DNA of 64,000 nucleotides from Cenococcum geophilum 1.58 (taxonomy: Eukaryota > Ascomycota > Dothideomycetes > Gloniales > Gloniaceae). Positions 47,850-57,190 of the stretch are shown piece by piece. Within the stretch, counting starts at the first letter, position 1; each line of letters begins with the position of its first letter. Location: contig KV748258.1 in NCBI GenBank assembly GCA_001692895.1, positions 62,001-126,000 of the forward strand. Reading direction: 5' to 3'. The position numbers and the translations under genes were made by a program. The notes beneath the pieces are model-generated. The model was not told the DNA's origin, searched no databases, and was given only the letters and a program-made list of their open reading frames with translations.

Positions 47850-49130
47850 AATAATTAAGGGGGAGGGAGAGTCCTATAGAGAAGAGGAGGGTAGAAAGAC
47901 TGGAAATAATAGTATAGTATTTAGCTTACCCGTACTATAAGGGTAGAGTATAGTTTTAGTGGAGTATAGGTATAGCTTAATAAAATCCTCTTCCTCCTCT
48001 TCCTTTTTCTTATTAATACTTTCCTCTAGTAATTACTACTTATAATTCTTTATAGCATACGGGCTACTATACTTACTATAGGTATATAGGAACTTATAAT
48101 TCTTGCCTAGGTTACACTTCCCTCTATTAAAGCTATAATAGGTCCTTAAGATATTAGTACTTATTTACGCGCGTTTTAAGATAGATGCGGATTTATAAGT
48201 ACTGGGATTGCAATAGATATCTAGGAAGTTACTAGAGATCTTCTAGTTAGCTAGCTCTAACTAGTTCTTTTAAATAACTATAGAGTGGTGCTTTAAGGCC
48301 ATAGTTATTAAGGGAGTAATTTAGTAGGTAGTAGATAGCTAGATAACTTAATTATAGAAGGCAAGTATTTAGGGAATAAAATCTACTAAAAGATTCTTAT
48401 ATATAACGATTAAAATCATTATATAGTTAAGGAAGCCCTTTACCCATACTTTAATAAATAGGTAGTCCTTTATTATCCCTTCTTTCAGTCTTATAAAAAG
48501 GACGCTATTAATAATAAGGATATTATTTTAAGGCTTAGACTAGAGCTAGTGTATCTAGAGGCAAGAGAGGTTATTAGGCAAGAAAGTACCCTAAAATACC
48601 TTAAGTATCTCTTTATTTAGGACGCTAGGGAGAAGGGTATTTAGGATATTAGCTATAGATAGAAGCAACTTACCTAGTTTATTAATTAGGGTTAAGAATA
48701 ATACTACTATAGCTAATTTTACTATTACTATAGCGAGGCTTAATATATGGAGTTTAGTTGCTTAATTTTCCTATTCTTTTTAAACGTGTAGTATTTTAGT
48801 ACGGTCCTTCTGTTCCTAAAGGAGTTTTATTTTCTAGTTAGTTACCTAGTTTTTAACCTCCTTTACCTAAGCTTTTTTAATCCTTAGGTCCTCCTTATAT
48901 AGTTACTAGAGCCATTTTTTGGCTTTTTTAGCGGCTAAAGTCTTATGTTAAGCCGCGGAGAGAGGCGCTATTATAGAGGATAGAGACTATAACGCTGGCG
49001 TATCGCCTAAAGGTGTAGGGGAAGGTAAGGGAGACTAGTAGGTAACCTTTAAGGAGTTTAGCTCGTTAAGTGTGTTATTATTAGTTAAGTTTTTAAGGTT
49101 TTTATAAACGATTTGCGAAGGTTTAGACAA
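47850..49130 (-). pseudogene. Gag-like relic with zinc-finger remnant, DIRS-order element
   Basis: First coding region of the element on the minus strand. Near 48,050-48,150 a Phe-Asn-Arg-Gly-Lys-Cys segment, then Lys-Phe-Leu-Tyr-Thr-Tyr, matches a CCCH/CCHC-type finger in which most Cys and His codons have become Tyr by G to A or C to T change. The rest is low-complexity or unrecognised. Confidence 0.55.
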
Positions 49131-49217
49131 GCGTATAGGTTATTAAGTTATTAATAGTAATAATTAATTATTAGAAATTAAGTAAATAAGGCATTAGCTT
49201 TTAAATAAGACTAATAT

Positions 49218-49325
49218 GGAAAGCAAGCAAGTAAGGCTTAATTTTATAAATATTGATAATATTAGTGTTGCTAAGATGCAGGGGTGCTGCTATAGTGCTT
49301 GCTTAGCCACATAGATATGTCTATT
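49218..49325 (-). repeat. A1 repeat (5' terminus) of the DIRS-order element
   Basis: 108 bp, matches A2. Outside it the sequence changes at once to unrelated DNA (AAATTTAG). Confidence 0.9.
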
Positions 49326-49798
49326 AAATTTAGAGTAACATTACGCGACCCCCCTAGAAGTACTGATTAAACTTAAATTATATACCTTTTCGCCTAAAAT
49401 CGCGCGCGAGGGTACTTAGGGGCGGTCGCTGCGCGACCTCGTGCGGGGTTTGGGCGCGTTATCAGCAGGGGTAGCCCTAACCTTGTATTAACCCGGGTCG
49501 TAACCGCGCCAAATCAGCCCCCCTAATATGTGATAGATATCCGCTCCATGATTACTAGGTAGAGAAAAGGATTTCTGGAGTTATTTATTGATTTGCGGGC
49601 TTCTACTTCTATCTTAAGTATTTTAAATACCACTCTGCTCTCCCGCAGATCATAATGTCAATTTGACGCAAGTTTGCTGTCATACCTGATAAACACAGCT
49701 TCACTCTCATCAACGTTCTGCATCTAGACCTTCAACTCAACTTCCTTTAAAATAAGTCATCTAAACTCCTAAATCCAAATTTCCTACCCTCAACCACA
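49326..49798. other. Transition to GC-richer DNA and upstream region of the ComA-like gene
   Basis: The first 250 bp still carry CpG-rich and AT-mutated patches. From about 49,560 composition is ordinary and leads to a good start context (CAACCACAATG) at 49,799. No other feature seen. Confidence 0.5.
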
Positions 49799-50737
49799 AT
49801 GTTTCTAGCCACTCCCTCACGAGCCCTCAATCCCTCAACACACCCTCTCCAACCTTGCTCCACCCCCCCCTCCTCGCCCGCCCCATCTCCACCACCCTTC
49901 CCCATCCCTCCTCACAGCCCTCCCCCAAAACCCTCCTCGAAGACTCCGACAACGGCTTCAGCTTCACCCGGCACAACCCGCGCCCCCCGAAACCGCGCCG
50001 CATCAGCGTGACCGAGACCCGGGGCCGCTACTACAGCGTCATGGGGCCCTCCTACCTCTCCGGCGTGCCGAAGACCATGGGCGCGCACATCGGCGGCCTC
50101 AAATTCGGCGGTGGCTCCCTCCCGCTCTTCCCGGAGCTCGCGCACGCGCACGGCGTCTACGCCAGCATGGGCGAGAGCAGCGCGGCGGCGGCGGCGGCGG
50201 TCGTGGATAGGTATCTGGCGAAGTGCAGGGCGCGCGGGTTCGATGTCATCAAGATCAGTACGGTTCCTGTCGTTGCCGCCGGAGGACGGGGTGCGGCTGG
50301 TGGCGCGGGTTCGGGAGGCCGGGCTGACGCCGAAGCCCGAGCTCGGGATCCAGTTTGGGGCGGGTGGCGATACCGAGGCTGGGGAGCTGGAGAGCATGGG
50401 CACGTCGGATCCGTTGCGGGTTATCAATACCACGCGGCGGTTCGTTGATATGGGCGTGGAGCGTATGGTGATTGAGTCGGAGGGGATTACGGAGAATGTG
50501 AGGCAGTGGCGCACCGATGTTATTCAGGCCATTCTGAGGGTGCTGCCGATGGGGAAGGTCATGTTTGAGGCGGCGGAGCCGAAGGTGTTTAATTGGTATA
50601 TTAGGGAGTTTGGGGTGGATGTGAATTTGTTCGTCGATCATAGCTAGATTGTGCAGTTGAGCTGTTTGAGGTCGGGAATTTGGGGCACGGCGGATACGTT
50701 TGGGAAGATTGTTACGTATAGACCTGAGGGAAAGTAA
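49799..50737 (+). pseudogene. ComA-like protein (phosphosulfolactate synthase family), disrupted
   Basis: The family catalyses addition of sulfite to phosphoenolpyruvate in archaea and some bacteria; fungal members exist but their role is not established. Seen here: Thr-Met/Lys-Thr-Met-Gly-Ala-His and Gly-Leu-Lys-Phe-Gly-Gly-Gly-Ser (about 50,070-50,115), Pro-Lys-Pro-Glu-Leu-Gly-Ile-Gln-Phe (about 50,330), Ile-Glu-Ser-Glu-Gly-Ile-Thr-Glu-Asn (about 50,470), and Glu-Phe-Gly-Val-Asp-Val-Asn-Leu-Phe-Val (about 50,605). Defects: the ATG at 49,799 is in a different frame from the conserved part, with a shift possible in the C-run at 49,861; a 2-base loss at about 50,259 shifts frame again; about 8 and 10 residues seem missing around 50,133 and 50,168 by comparison with remembered family structure; and TAG at 50,645-50,647 replaces a likely Gln, 29 codons before TAA at 50,735. 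Likely dead. Confidence 0.7.
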
Positions 50738-51331
50738 GTAGGGCTGCGGTAGGTGAGGTATATCTATAAGGTGGAGGGTAAAGGGTGGGTTTCTCTTGAT
50801 ATTGCTCATCAGTCTTGGGTTTTTACTGTGTACGGCGGCTTCCTACGTCGACTATTGCGGTGGGTACTTCGAACTTTACTATTAACGAATATTTCACGGG
50901 TAATTTAATGCTGTGCTAGCTTACGAATTTGTTTTATTTCCCCCTAACCAATGAAGTAACGTATCTTTGAGGCCAAGACGCTGCTGAACCATCAGAGCAT
51001 CCTTCTACCAGCTCTCAAGCGGTACTTTTCTGGTACAATAGTTAAAGAAGAAGAAATTCTACACACATCTAAGTTTGGAACGCTTCCTAACAACCTGTTC
51101 TACAAGTGGGACAGCAATATCCTGTAGGAATTCATATCCCTGACATTCAGACAACCGTAGCAATGCAAGCTGAAATCACATTTTCCGCCTTTATATACGC
51201 CCGAGAAAGAAACCCCAGCACCCTCTCTCTTATTGAAATCTCCGCTCGGTCGCTCACTAGATAGTCGAGCACATCACTAACCCCTTTTCAACACATCCAG
51301 CCTCCTCCCACCACCTCTAGCCCCTCCCCCT
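50738..51331. other. Intergenic, convergent 3' ends
   Basis: Between the ComA-like relic (plus) and choline oxidase (minus). No ORF or repeat of note; presumably 3' untranslated regions. Confidence 0.6.
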
Positions 51332-53056
51332 TTACAACTTCTCCCTCTCCAACCCCCTCCATCCCCACGCCCCCGCCACCAACTCCGCCGCCCTCTCGCC
51401 CACCCCAAGAACCGTGAGCATCGGATTAATCGTCGGCATGNCCGGAAACACCCCAGCATCCGCAACCCTGACCCCCCTCAACCCCCTAACCCTCAACAGC
51501 GCATCCACCACCGCCATCGCATCCCGCTCCACATCCCCCATCTTGGTGGTGCCAGCGGGGTGATACACGGTATGCGCGACCCTGCGCGCGTACTCGGACA
51601 GCGCCTCGTCCGACTGCACGCCCGGGCCGGGCGCCACCTCGCGCTTCAGCCAGGCGGCGAAGGGCGGCGCTTTCGCGACTTCGCGCGCGGCGCGCAGGCC
51701 GGCGACGAGGGTCGCGGCGTCGTAGCCGGCCGGGTCGGTGAAGTAGCGGAAGTCGAGGGCCGGTTTGGTGAGCGGGTTGTTGGAGGTTAAGTAGAGGCGG
51801 CCGCGGGAGCGCGGCCGCGGGATGTTGGGCGTCATGCAGAAGGCGTCGATGGGGGTGTCGTAGCCGAGGCTGGGAGGGGGGAGTTAGTAAGGCGGTGTGT
51901 GGGGAGAGAGGGGTTGGGGGTTGGGTAGAGAGGTTGGATGGAGGGGATAGGGGGTCGCATACCGCGATGTGTTGAGGCAGAACGGGATCTGATAGCAATG
52001 CATCATGATATCTGCGATCTCGCCGTCGCTGCCCGCCGCGTTCGGCACCTCGCGGCGCAGGAAGATGCCCGCGTCCGAGTCCATGGTCGTCTGGTTCGGC
52101 GGGACTGGCTTGTTCAGCTCCCAGATCATGATCGTTTCCGGGTGGTCGAGCAGGTTCTCGCCGACGCCGGGGATGTCCTTCACGACGGGGATCCCGAGCT
52201 CTTCGAGCTGCTGACGCGGGCCCAGTCCGGATAGCAACATCAGGCGTGGCGTGTCGACTGCGCCAGCGCACAGGATCGTCTCTGCCTTGTGTCGCAGCGT
52301 GCGCTTCTCGCCGCTTTGGAGGGTTAGGTCGACGCCCGTGACGCTGTCGCCGTCGACGTTGATCTTGCTGACCCAGGCGTTTGTCAGGACAGTCAGGTTG
52401 GGCCGCTTCTCGTCGCCGTGCAGGATCGGGTGGATGTAGGCGACGCTGGCGCTGCTGCGGCGGCCGTCGTCCGGGTTGTAGGAGACGGAGAAGAAGCCGA
52501 CGCAGGGTTTCAGCGCGCCCTTGGTCTTGATCTCGTGGTTGAAGTCGTGGATGATGGGGATGTTGCAGGCGGTTGAGCACGACTGCACCCAGTCGAGGCA
52601 GAGCTGGTTCCGGTGCCGCTCGTGGACGGGCTGAATGGTGTTGCGGAGGTTGTCCAGCACGCGGGTGAACATCTTGAAACTCCAGCCGGTGCAGCCCTGG
52701 GCTTCCCATCTCTTGCAGTCATACTCAAATGGACGGAATGAGATTAGCGTGTTGTGCGAGGAACAGCCTCCCAGAACCTTAGCACGCGAATGTCGAATGT
52801 GTGAGTTTCCCATAGGTTGCTCTGTGGTGCCGTAGTCGTAATCCAGCTCTCCGCCCAGGAGGTTCAGCCAGTCCTTGAGGAGGAGAACACGGTCATCCAT
52901 AAAATCACTTGGGCCTGCTTCTATAAGGAGCACCCTTTTGTTTGGGAGGTAGTCAGATAGCCGACTGGCGATGACACAGCCCGCTGTGCCTCCGCCAACA
53001 ATAATAAAGTCATAGTTGTTGACATCGTCTGGAGATAACTGAGTGGTAGTCGCCAT
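51332..53056 (-). CDS. choA: Choline oxidase (GMC flavoprotein)
   Basis: FAD enzyme oxidising choline through betaine aldehyde toward glycine betaine, with H2O2 as by-product. Two exons (53,056-51,963 and 51,869-51,332) join in frame across a 93-bp GT..AG intron to give 543 aa. Seen: dinucleotide-binding Val-Gly-Gly-Gly-Thr-Ala-Gly (residues 20-26), GMC signature with Gly-Gly-Cys-Ser-Ser-His-Asn around His101, which corresponds to the covalent FAD-linking His of bacterial choline oxidase, the Tyr-His-Pro-Ala-Gly-Thr active-site His segment and the C-terminal Pro-Thr-Ile-Asn-Pro Asn. The bacterial Ser two residues after the His is Thr here. Start chosen at ATG 53,056; the upstream open frame is a GATAGA repeat without ATG. 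One ambiguous base at 51,441. It is divergent from the aldehyde dehydrogenase at 54,197, as expected for a choline-to-betaine pair. The symbol follows Aspergillus usage. Confidence 0.9.
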
Positions 53057-54196
53057 ATTAATATACACCTCTCGCGAAGCTTCCGCAGTTACTCCTGCAG
53101 ATGTAACAGATAGAGATAGAGATAGAGATAGAGATAGAGGTAAGATTGAATGAGCTCGGAATAAGCTCAAACAAATAAAAAGCTTCTGTCTAGCAGAATG
53201 AAAACTGGAGTGAGGCGGTACGCTTGAGAAATTTTCAGTTGCTAGTGAAACAAAAAGGCAGATGGCAAGAATAGCGCTGAAGCTCCGAGCTTATATTTTT
53301 CCTCCTACTGTACCTCGACAAACAGACAACGACATCCTTGAGAGAGGTTGGGGTGATTCTCAAACGGGTCGCCCCAGATACGACACTGCAAGCCTCTTCA
53401 GCCTGCATGACTAAGGGCCATATGCGCTCATTCCCCCAGCTCTCTGGCGGTCTGACTTGGGGAAACGAGGGTGCGGCGGAGATGTGGGGCAAACCCAGGG
53501 CTGCTGGCCATCGCCTCGCGCCCAGCACGCCAGAAGGCCGCTAGAAGGCGCTGCAAAAGAGGTGCCTTAGCCCAACAGAGGTACGACTTCCAGGCGGTGT
53601 GCCCGGCAGATGTACGCACCCCTCCATACACCAACTTTTTCCTACTCGAGGCAGATCCCGGTATTTGGGCAGTTCGACCCCGCCCTTCTATCTGCACACC
53701 AATTCAATTGACTCGCGGATACACAGGATTGTGCTGATATACACATTGGACAGGGACACGTACCCTTGGAGAAAGCCGTGCAGCTCCTTGAGACATTTTA
53801 TTGTCTGGGATACAACCCCGCCACCAACCTTCCGACTTGCAGGACGAAGCCATCCGGAAGCTCCTGCTAACCAAGGTCTCTGCCAAAGCCCGCCGATCGA
53901 CTGAGATTGGGTTCTGGGATTGCCGTCTTCGGTGCGGGACAATCCCGTGCTATCTCAAACATCCCGTCAACCGGATTGTATACTAGTTTGCTGAAGAATC
54001 CTTGAGCTTCAACGGAGCTCATATCGAACCAAGTTGGCTGCATGCCGCCAAAGAGACTCAAATATCGACAGCTCAACACGCTTTACAGCATTGAGAGCAT
54101 CTCAGAGACACTCCTCCAGACCTCCAGAACGCTAAGAAATTAATAACTCCACTCATTCACAACCATCCTCGACACCTCATAAACATCACCACCATC
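53057..54196. promoter_or_regulatory. Shared divergent promoter region of choline oxidase and betaine aldehyde dehydrogenase
   Basis: 1.14 kb between two divergent start codons. It contains the GATA array (53,109-53,136) close to the oxidase start. Small overlapping ORFs here (53,235-53,986, both strands) show no recognisable motif. A shared regulatory region is inferred from gene arrangement only. Confidence 0.5.
53109..53136 (+). repeat. Five GATA motifs at 6-bp spacing
   Basis: (GATAGA)n microsatellite 53-80 bp upstream of the choline oxidase ATG. Each unit contains AGATAG, which fits the HGATAR site of fungal GATA (AreA-type) nitrogen regulators. It may equally be a neutral microsatellite. 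Confidence 0.6.
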
Positions 54197-55702
54197 ATGG
54201 CCACCATCCCAACCCCCTCCCTCTTCTATGACGGCAAACCGCAGCCCTCCTCCTCCACCCAAACATTCCAGACCATCGACCCCTCCACCTCCCTCCCACT
54301 CGCCACAATCCGCACCTCCACCCCTTCCGACATCGACGCCGCCATCGCCTCCGCAGCGCGTGCCTTCCCCGCCTGGTCCAACACCCCCGCCCCAGAGCGC
54401 TCGCGCATCCTGCTCCGCGCCGCCTCCCTCCTCCGCACGCGCAACGATCTCCTCGCCTCGCTCGAGACCAAAGACACGGGCAAAGCGTTCTCGGAAACCT
54501 CCACCGTCGACATCGCCACGGGCGCCGACGTGCTCGAGTACTTCGCCCACCTCGTCAGCAGCGGGGGTCTGAACGGCGAAACGGCAACCCTCCGGCCCGA
54601 CGCGTGGGTGTACACGCGCAAGGAGCCGCTGGGCGTCTGCGTCGGCATCGGCGCGTGGAACTACCCGCTGCAGATCGCGCTGTGGAAGAGCGCGCCGTGC
54701 CTGGCCGCCGGCAACGCCATGGTGTACAAGCCGTCCGAGTTCGCGCCGCTGCACAGCGCGCCGCTGGCGGAGCTGTACGCCGAGGCCGGGCTGCCGCCGG
54801 GGGTGTTCAACGTCGTGCACGGCGCCGCCGAGGTCGGGGCCTACTTGACGGCGCACCCGGGCGTCGCGAAGGTGTCGTTTACGGGGCAGGTTGCGACGGG
54901 CCGCAAGGTCGCGGCTGCCGCGGCGGGCGGCATGAAGTATGTGACGATGGAGCTGGGCGGGAAGTCAGCGCTCGTGGTGCTGGGCGATGCGGATGTCGAG
55001 CAGGCGGTTGATGGGGCCATGATGGCGAATTTCTACAGCTCGGGCCAGGTGTGCACGAATGGGACTCGCGTCTTCGTGCCCAGCGCCATGAAGAAGCCGT
55101 TCGAGGAGGCGCTGCTGCGGAAGATGCGGTATATCAGGCCCGGGAACCTCATGGACCCCAGCACAAACTTCGGCCCGTTGGTCAGCCGGCCGCATTACGA
55201 GAAGGTGGTCTGGTATATTCGCCACGGGATCGAGGTCGATAAGGCGACGCTGCTGTATGGGGGCTTGGAGAAGCTGGATTTGCCCGAGGGCGCGGCCGAG
55301 GAGCTGAAGAAGGGGTTTTGGGTCCGCCCCACTGTGTTTACGGATTGCACCGATGACATGCGCATCGTGAAGGAGGAGATCTTCGGCCCCGTCATGAGTA
55401 TCCTGACCTACGAGACTGTTGAGGAGGTTGTGAGGAGGGCGAACGATACGACGCTTGGGCTTGCCGCGGGCGTGTTTACGAAGGATTTGAATCTCGCGCA
55501 TAAAGTTATTGCGCAGCTGGAGGCGGGTATCACGTGGATTAACTCGTGGGGCGAGAGTCCGGCGGAGATGAGTGTTGGTGGGTGGAAGATGAGCGGCGTG
55601 GGCGTCGAGAATGGGAGGAGGGGGATTGAGGCTTGGGTGCGGAATAAAAGCACGCTGGTTGATATGGGTGGAGAGGTTGCGACAGTGTTTTCGAAACTGT
55701 GA
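54197..55702 (+). CDS. badA: Betaine aldehyde dehydrogenase
   Basis: Single-exon, 501 aa, NAD(P)-dependent aldehyde dehydrogenase of the betaine aldehyde type, predicted to convert betaine aldehyde to glycine betaine (osmoprotectant, nitrogen and carbon source). Seen: Trp-Asn-Tyr-Pro with Asn154 (oxyanion hole), Tyr-Lys-Pro-Ser-Glu with Lys178 (cofactor binding), Met-Glu-Leu-Gly-Gly-Lys with Glu252 (general base), Ser-Gly-Gln-Val-Cys-Thr-Asn with Cys286 (nucleophile), Glu-Ile-Phe-Gly-Pro near residue 396. Length is normal for the family. ATG in good context (ATCATGG). It is divergent to choline oxidase; the two steps are consecutive. No sign of disruption. Gene symbol follows Aspergillus usage; the exact aldehyde preference is inferred from similarity and the neighbour. 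Confidence 0.93.
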   Translation: MATIPTPSLFYDGKPQPSSSTQTFQTIDPSTSLPLATIRTSTPSDIDAAIASAARAFPAWSNTPAPERSRILLRAASLLRTRNDLLASLETKDTGKAFSETSTVDIATGADVLEYFAHLVSSGGLNGETATLRPDAWVYTRKEPLGVCVGIGAWNYPLQIALWKSAPCLAAGNAMVYKPSEFAPLHSAPLAELYAEAGLPPGVFNVVHGAAEVGAYLTAHPGVAKVSFTGQVATGRKVAAAAAGGMKYVTMELGGKSALVVLGDADVEQAVDGAMMANFYSSGQVCTNGTRVFVPSAMKKPFEEALLRKMRYIRPGNLMDPSTNFGPLVSRPHYEKVVWYIRHGIEVDKATLLYGGLEKLDLPEGAAEELKKGFWVRPTVFTDCTDDMRIVKEEIFGPVMSILTYETVEEVVRRANDTTLGLAAGVFTKDLNLAHKVIAQLEAGITWINSWGESPAEMSVGGWKMSGVGVENGRRGIEAWVRNKSTLVDMGGEVATVFSKL

Positions 55703-56645
55703 GGTGTGGAGAGGGCGAAGGTGTATTTTTATGTTTGGGGTGTTCCTCCTAGAAAATGTGGGGTGAAAAGACTGGTTGTAATAGATGGCGAAGAATAGGG
55801 TGATGGATTGGTGCCTTCTGTCGTCAAGGCGATGCCCTGATGGCTTAGAAATAACCTGACTTTACAAGTATATATTTCAGTCAGATAAGACATATACATT
55901 ATAGTGAAACGGGCAGCGAAGAGGTAGGTGGGTGCACCATTAATTGCTCTCTCGAATGGAATGAATAATGCTCTGATGATTTAGGAGTGTCTTATTTTTT
56001 TTCTCCATATCCGTCTCCGGTTCGGCGTTTGGGGTAAGTGTTGCGAAACTCTTAAGGTTCGAGCTTATAAAAGCATGGAAAATCTTGCTGAAGCATGTTT
56101 TGTTGTTAGCAGGCATAGTTGAAAAAGTTATTGCAAGAAAAAGAGGACCGATTACGTATTCAGCAATGTTAGGATGATGTGTAGCCCGTCATGATCTTAG
56201 GGTAGTCTTTAAATAACACTCGATTTAGGACCTATACCACGCTACAAATCCAATTGCAAGCCTAGGAGCCAAAGAGCCCTGGGAGGATGTTGAAGATTTA
56301 GAAAAACGCTTCCGAAACCTCGTCCGCACCCTCTGTAACCGTGAAGCATAATACTCCTCTGACCCAGTCCGTCGACTCGGCGACAGTTGCTTGTACCCCA
56401 TCCCATCGTACCTGCAAAAAAAGCACATTAGCAATTAAGCAACAATCCTCTCCCCCTTTTCAACCCCTCCCCCCAACTCCCACCATATCGTCTTTCTGAC
56501 AGAGTTGGGAATAAGCAAGCAAGCTGGCTTGTAAATCGTGCGCAATGCCGTACAAGTGCTATATAGTGGTAAAAGCTCAAGTGCAAGGTCATCAATATGG
56601 TCTGTGGTGTCGTGCAAGGCGCTCATGTCAACCTGTACACGGTTC
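55703..56645. other. Downstream of badA; no confident gene
   Basis: 3' region of badA, then two minus-strand ORFs of 69 and 79 codons (56,225-56,434 and 56,435-56,674). They are contiguous with the alpha/beta-hydrolase relic and may be its decayed 3' exons, but I could not match them to the family. Confidence 0.4.
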
Positions 56646-57190
56646 ATCAGCTTGGCTTGCTTGCTTGTTCCCAACTCTGGTTTTTCTTGCCATGGAAGGC
56701 ATCAATACGTAGGGTGGAGACGAATGGGGATGCGCGCCGGGCCGCATGGAGTGGAATGAATGAGCCGAGATCGGTAAAGGGCGGAGGTACGGACACTTTT
56801 TTTGGGATGAGCTGTGCTGTCGGCTGAGATGCCGTCGATGGCTCGGCGAAGAGATGGCACTTGTTCGCTGGGGGAAGCTTACCGAGCCATACTGAAATAC
56901 GTTTCTTGAGTTTCACAGGGTCACTCCCACCTATGCTTAGGTCGGTCAGGATGTATTATTCGCACTTTGTTTTCCTTTGCGATCCGATCTGGGCGTAGTA
57001 GTAGAATCGAGTGCCCATTAGGGCTCCGCAAAGCAAGGCGACAGCTTCGCCCTCTGGATTCCACGAATCTTGCCCACGGTAGCTGTAGTCGCTGTAGGAG
57101 ATCCGGAGGGATTTTGACCGACCTTTCTCCGGACTCGGCGGCAGTTTTATTATCTGGTGGAACCGGATGTCGCACAAGAATTCTATCGCA
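56646..57190 (-). pseudogene. Alpha/beta-hydrolase fragment, frameshifted
   Basis: N-terminal part of a fungal alpha/beta-hydrolase of the type with Leu-Pro-Pro-Ser-Pro, Tyr-Ser-Asp-Tyr, then Leu-Cys-Gly-Ala-Leu-Met-Gly (the beta3 and oxyanion region, about 57,030). At about 56,990 the frame must shift to reach Lys-Val-Arg-Ile-Ile-His-Pro-Asp-Arg-Pro, and again at about 56,945 to reach Ser-Ile-Gly-Gly-Ser-Asp-Pro-Val followed by a Lys-Arg-rich stretch. No ATG is found at the expected start (a TTG occupies the frame near 57,177). The nucleophile elbow (Gly-x-Ser-x-Gly) was not found downstream. Two frameshifts, a missing start and missing catalytic part indicate a dead gene. The substrate is unknown. 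Confidence 0.6.

Larger units (their letters stand above)
44584..49325 (-). mobile_element. Tyrosine-recombinase retrotransposon with split direct repeats (Ngaro/PAT-like, DIRS order), degenerate
   Basis: Read on the minus strand, the order is A1 (49,325-49,218), coding relics, B1 (45,056-44,913), A2 (44,912-44,805), 77-bp gap, B2 (44,727-44,584). A1 and A2 are both 108 bp; B1 and B2 are both 144 bp; B1 and A2 touch without a gap. This is the split direct repeat arrangement of Ngaro- and PAT-type DIRS-order elements, which integrate with a tyrosine recombinase and not an integrase. There is no target duplication, as expected. Coding order is CCCH-finger Gag, RT, RNase H, tyrosine recombinase. 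I saw no methyltransferase region, which argues against the DIRS1 group. All frames are broken. Confidence 0.88.

Noticed and set aside
44584-49325. First reading as a LINE (Tad-like) element
   Set aside because: No AP-endonuclease or poly-A tail; split direct repeats and a tyrosine recombinase downstream of RNase H fit a DIRS-order element instead.
49912-50809. Minus-strand ORFs opposite the ComA-like relic
   Set aside because: Antisense shadows of the conserved plus-strand frame.
51486-52709. 407-codon minus-strand ORF overlapping choline oxidase
   Set aside because: Arg/Pro-rich out-of-frame reading of GC-rich choline oxidase codons; the real frame has GMC motifs.
53235-53986. Cluster of 60-101-codon ORFs on both strands between choline oxidase and badA
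   Set aside because: Mutually overlapping and without family signatures; more likely promoter and leader DNA.
54140-55501. Several long ORFs on both strands inside badA
   Set aside because: Shadow frames of a GC-rich gene; Arg/Ala/Gly-rich without motifs.
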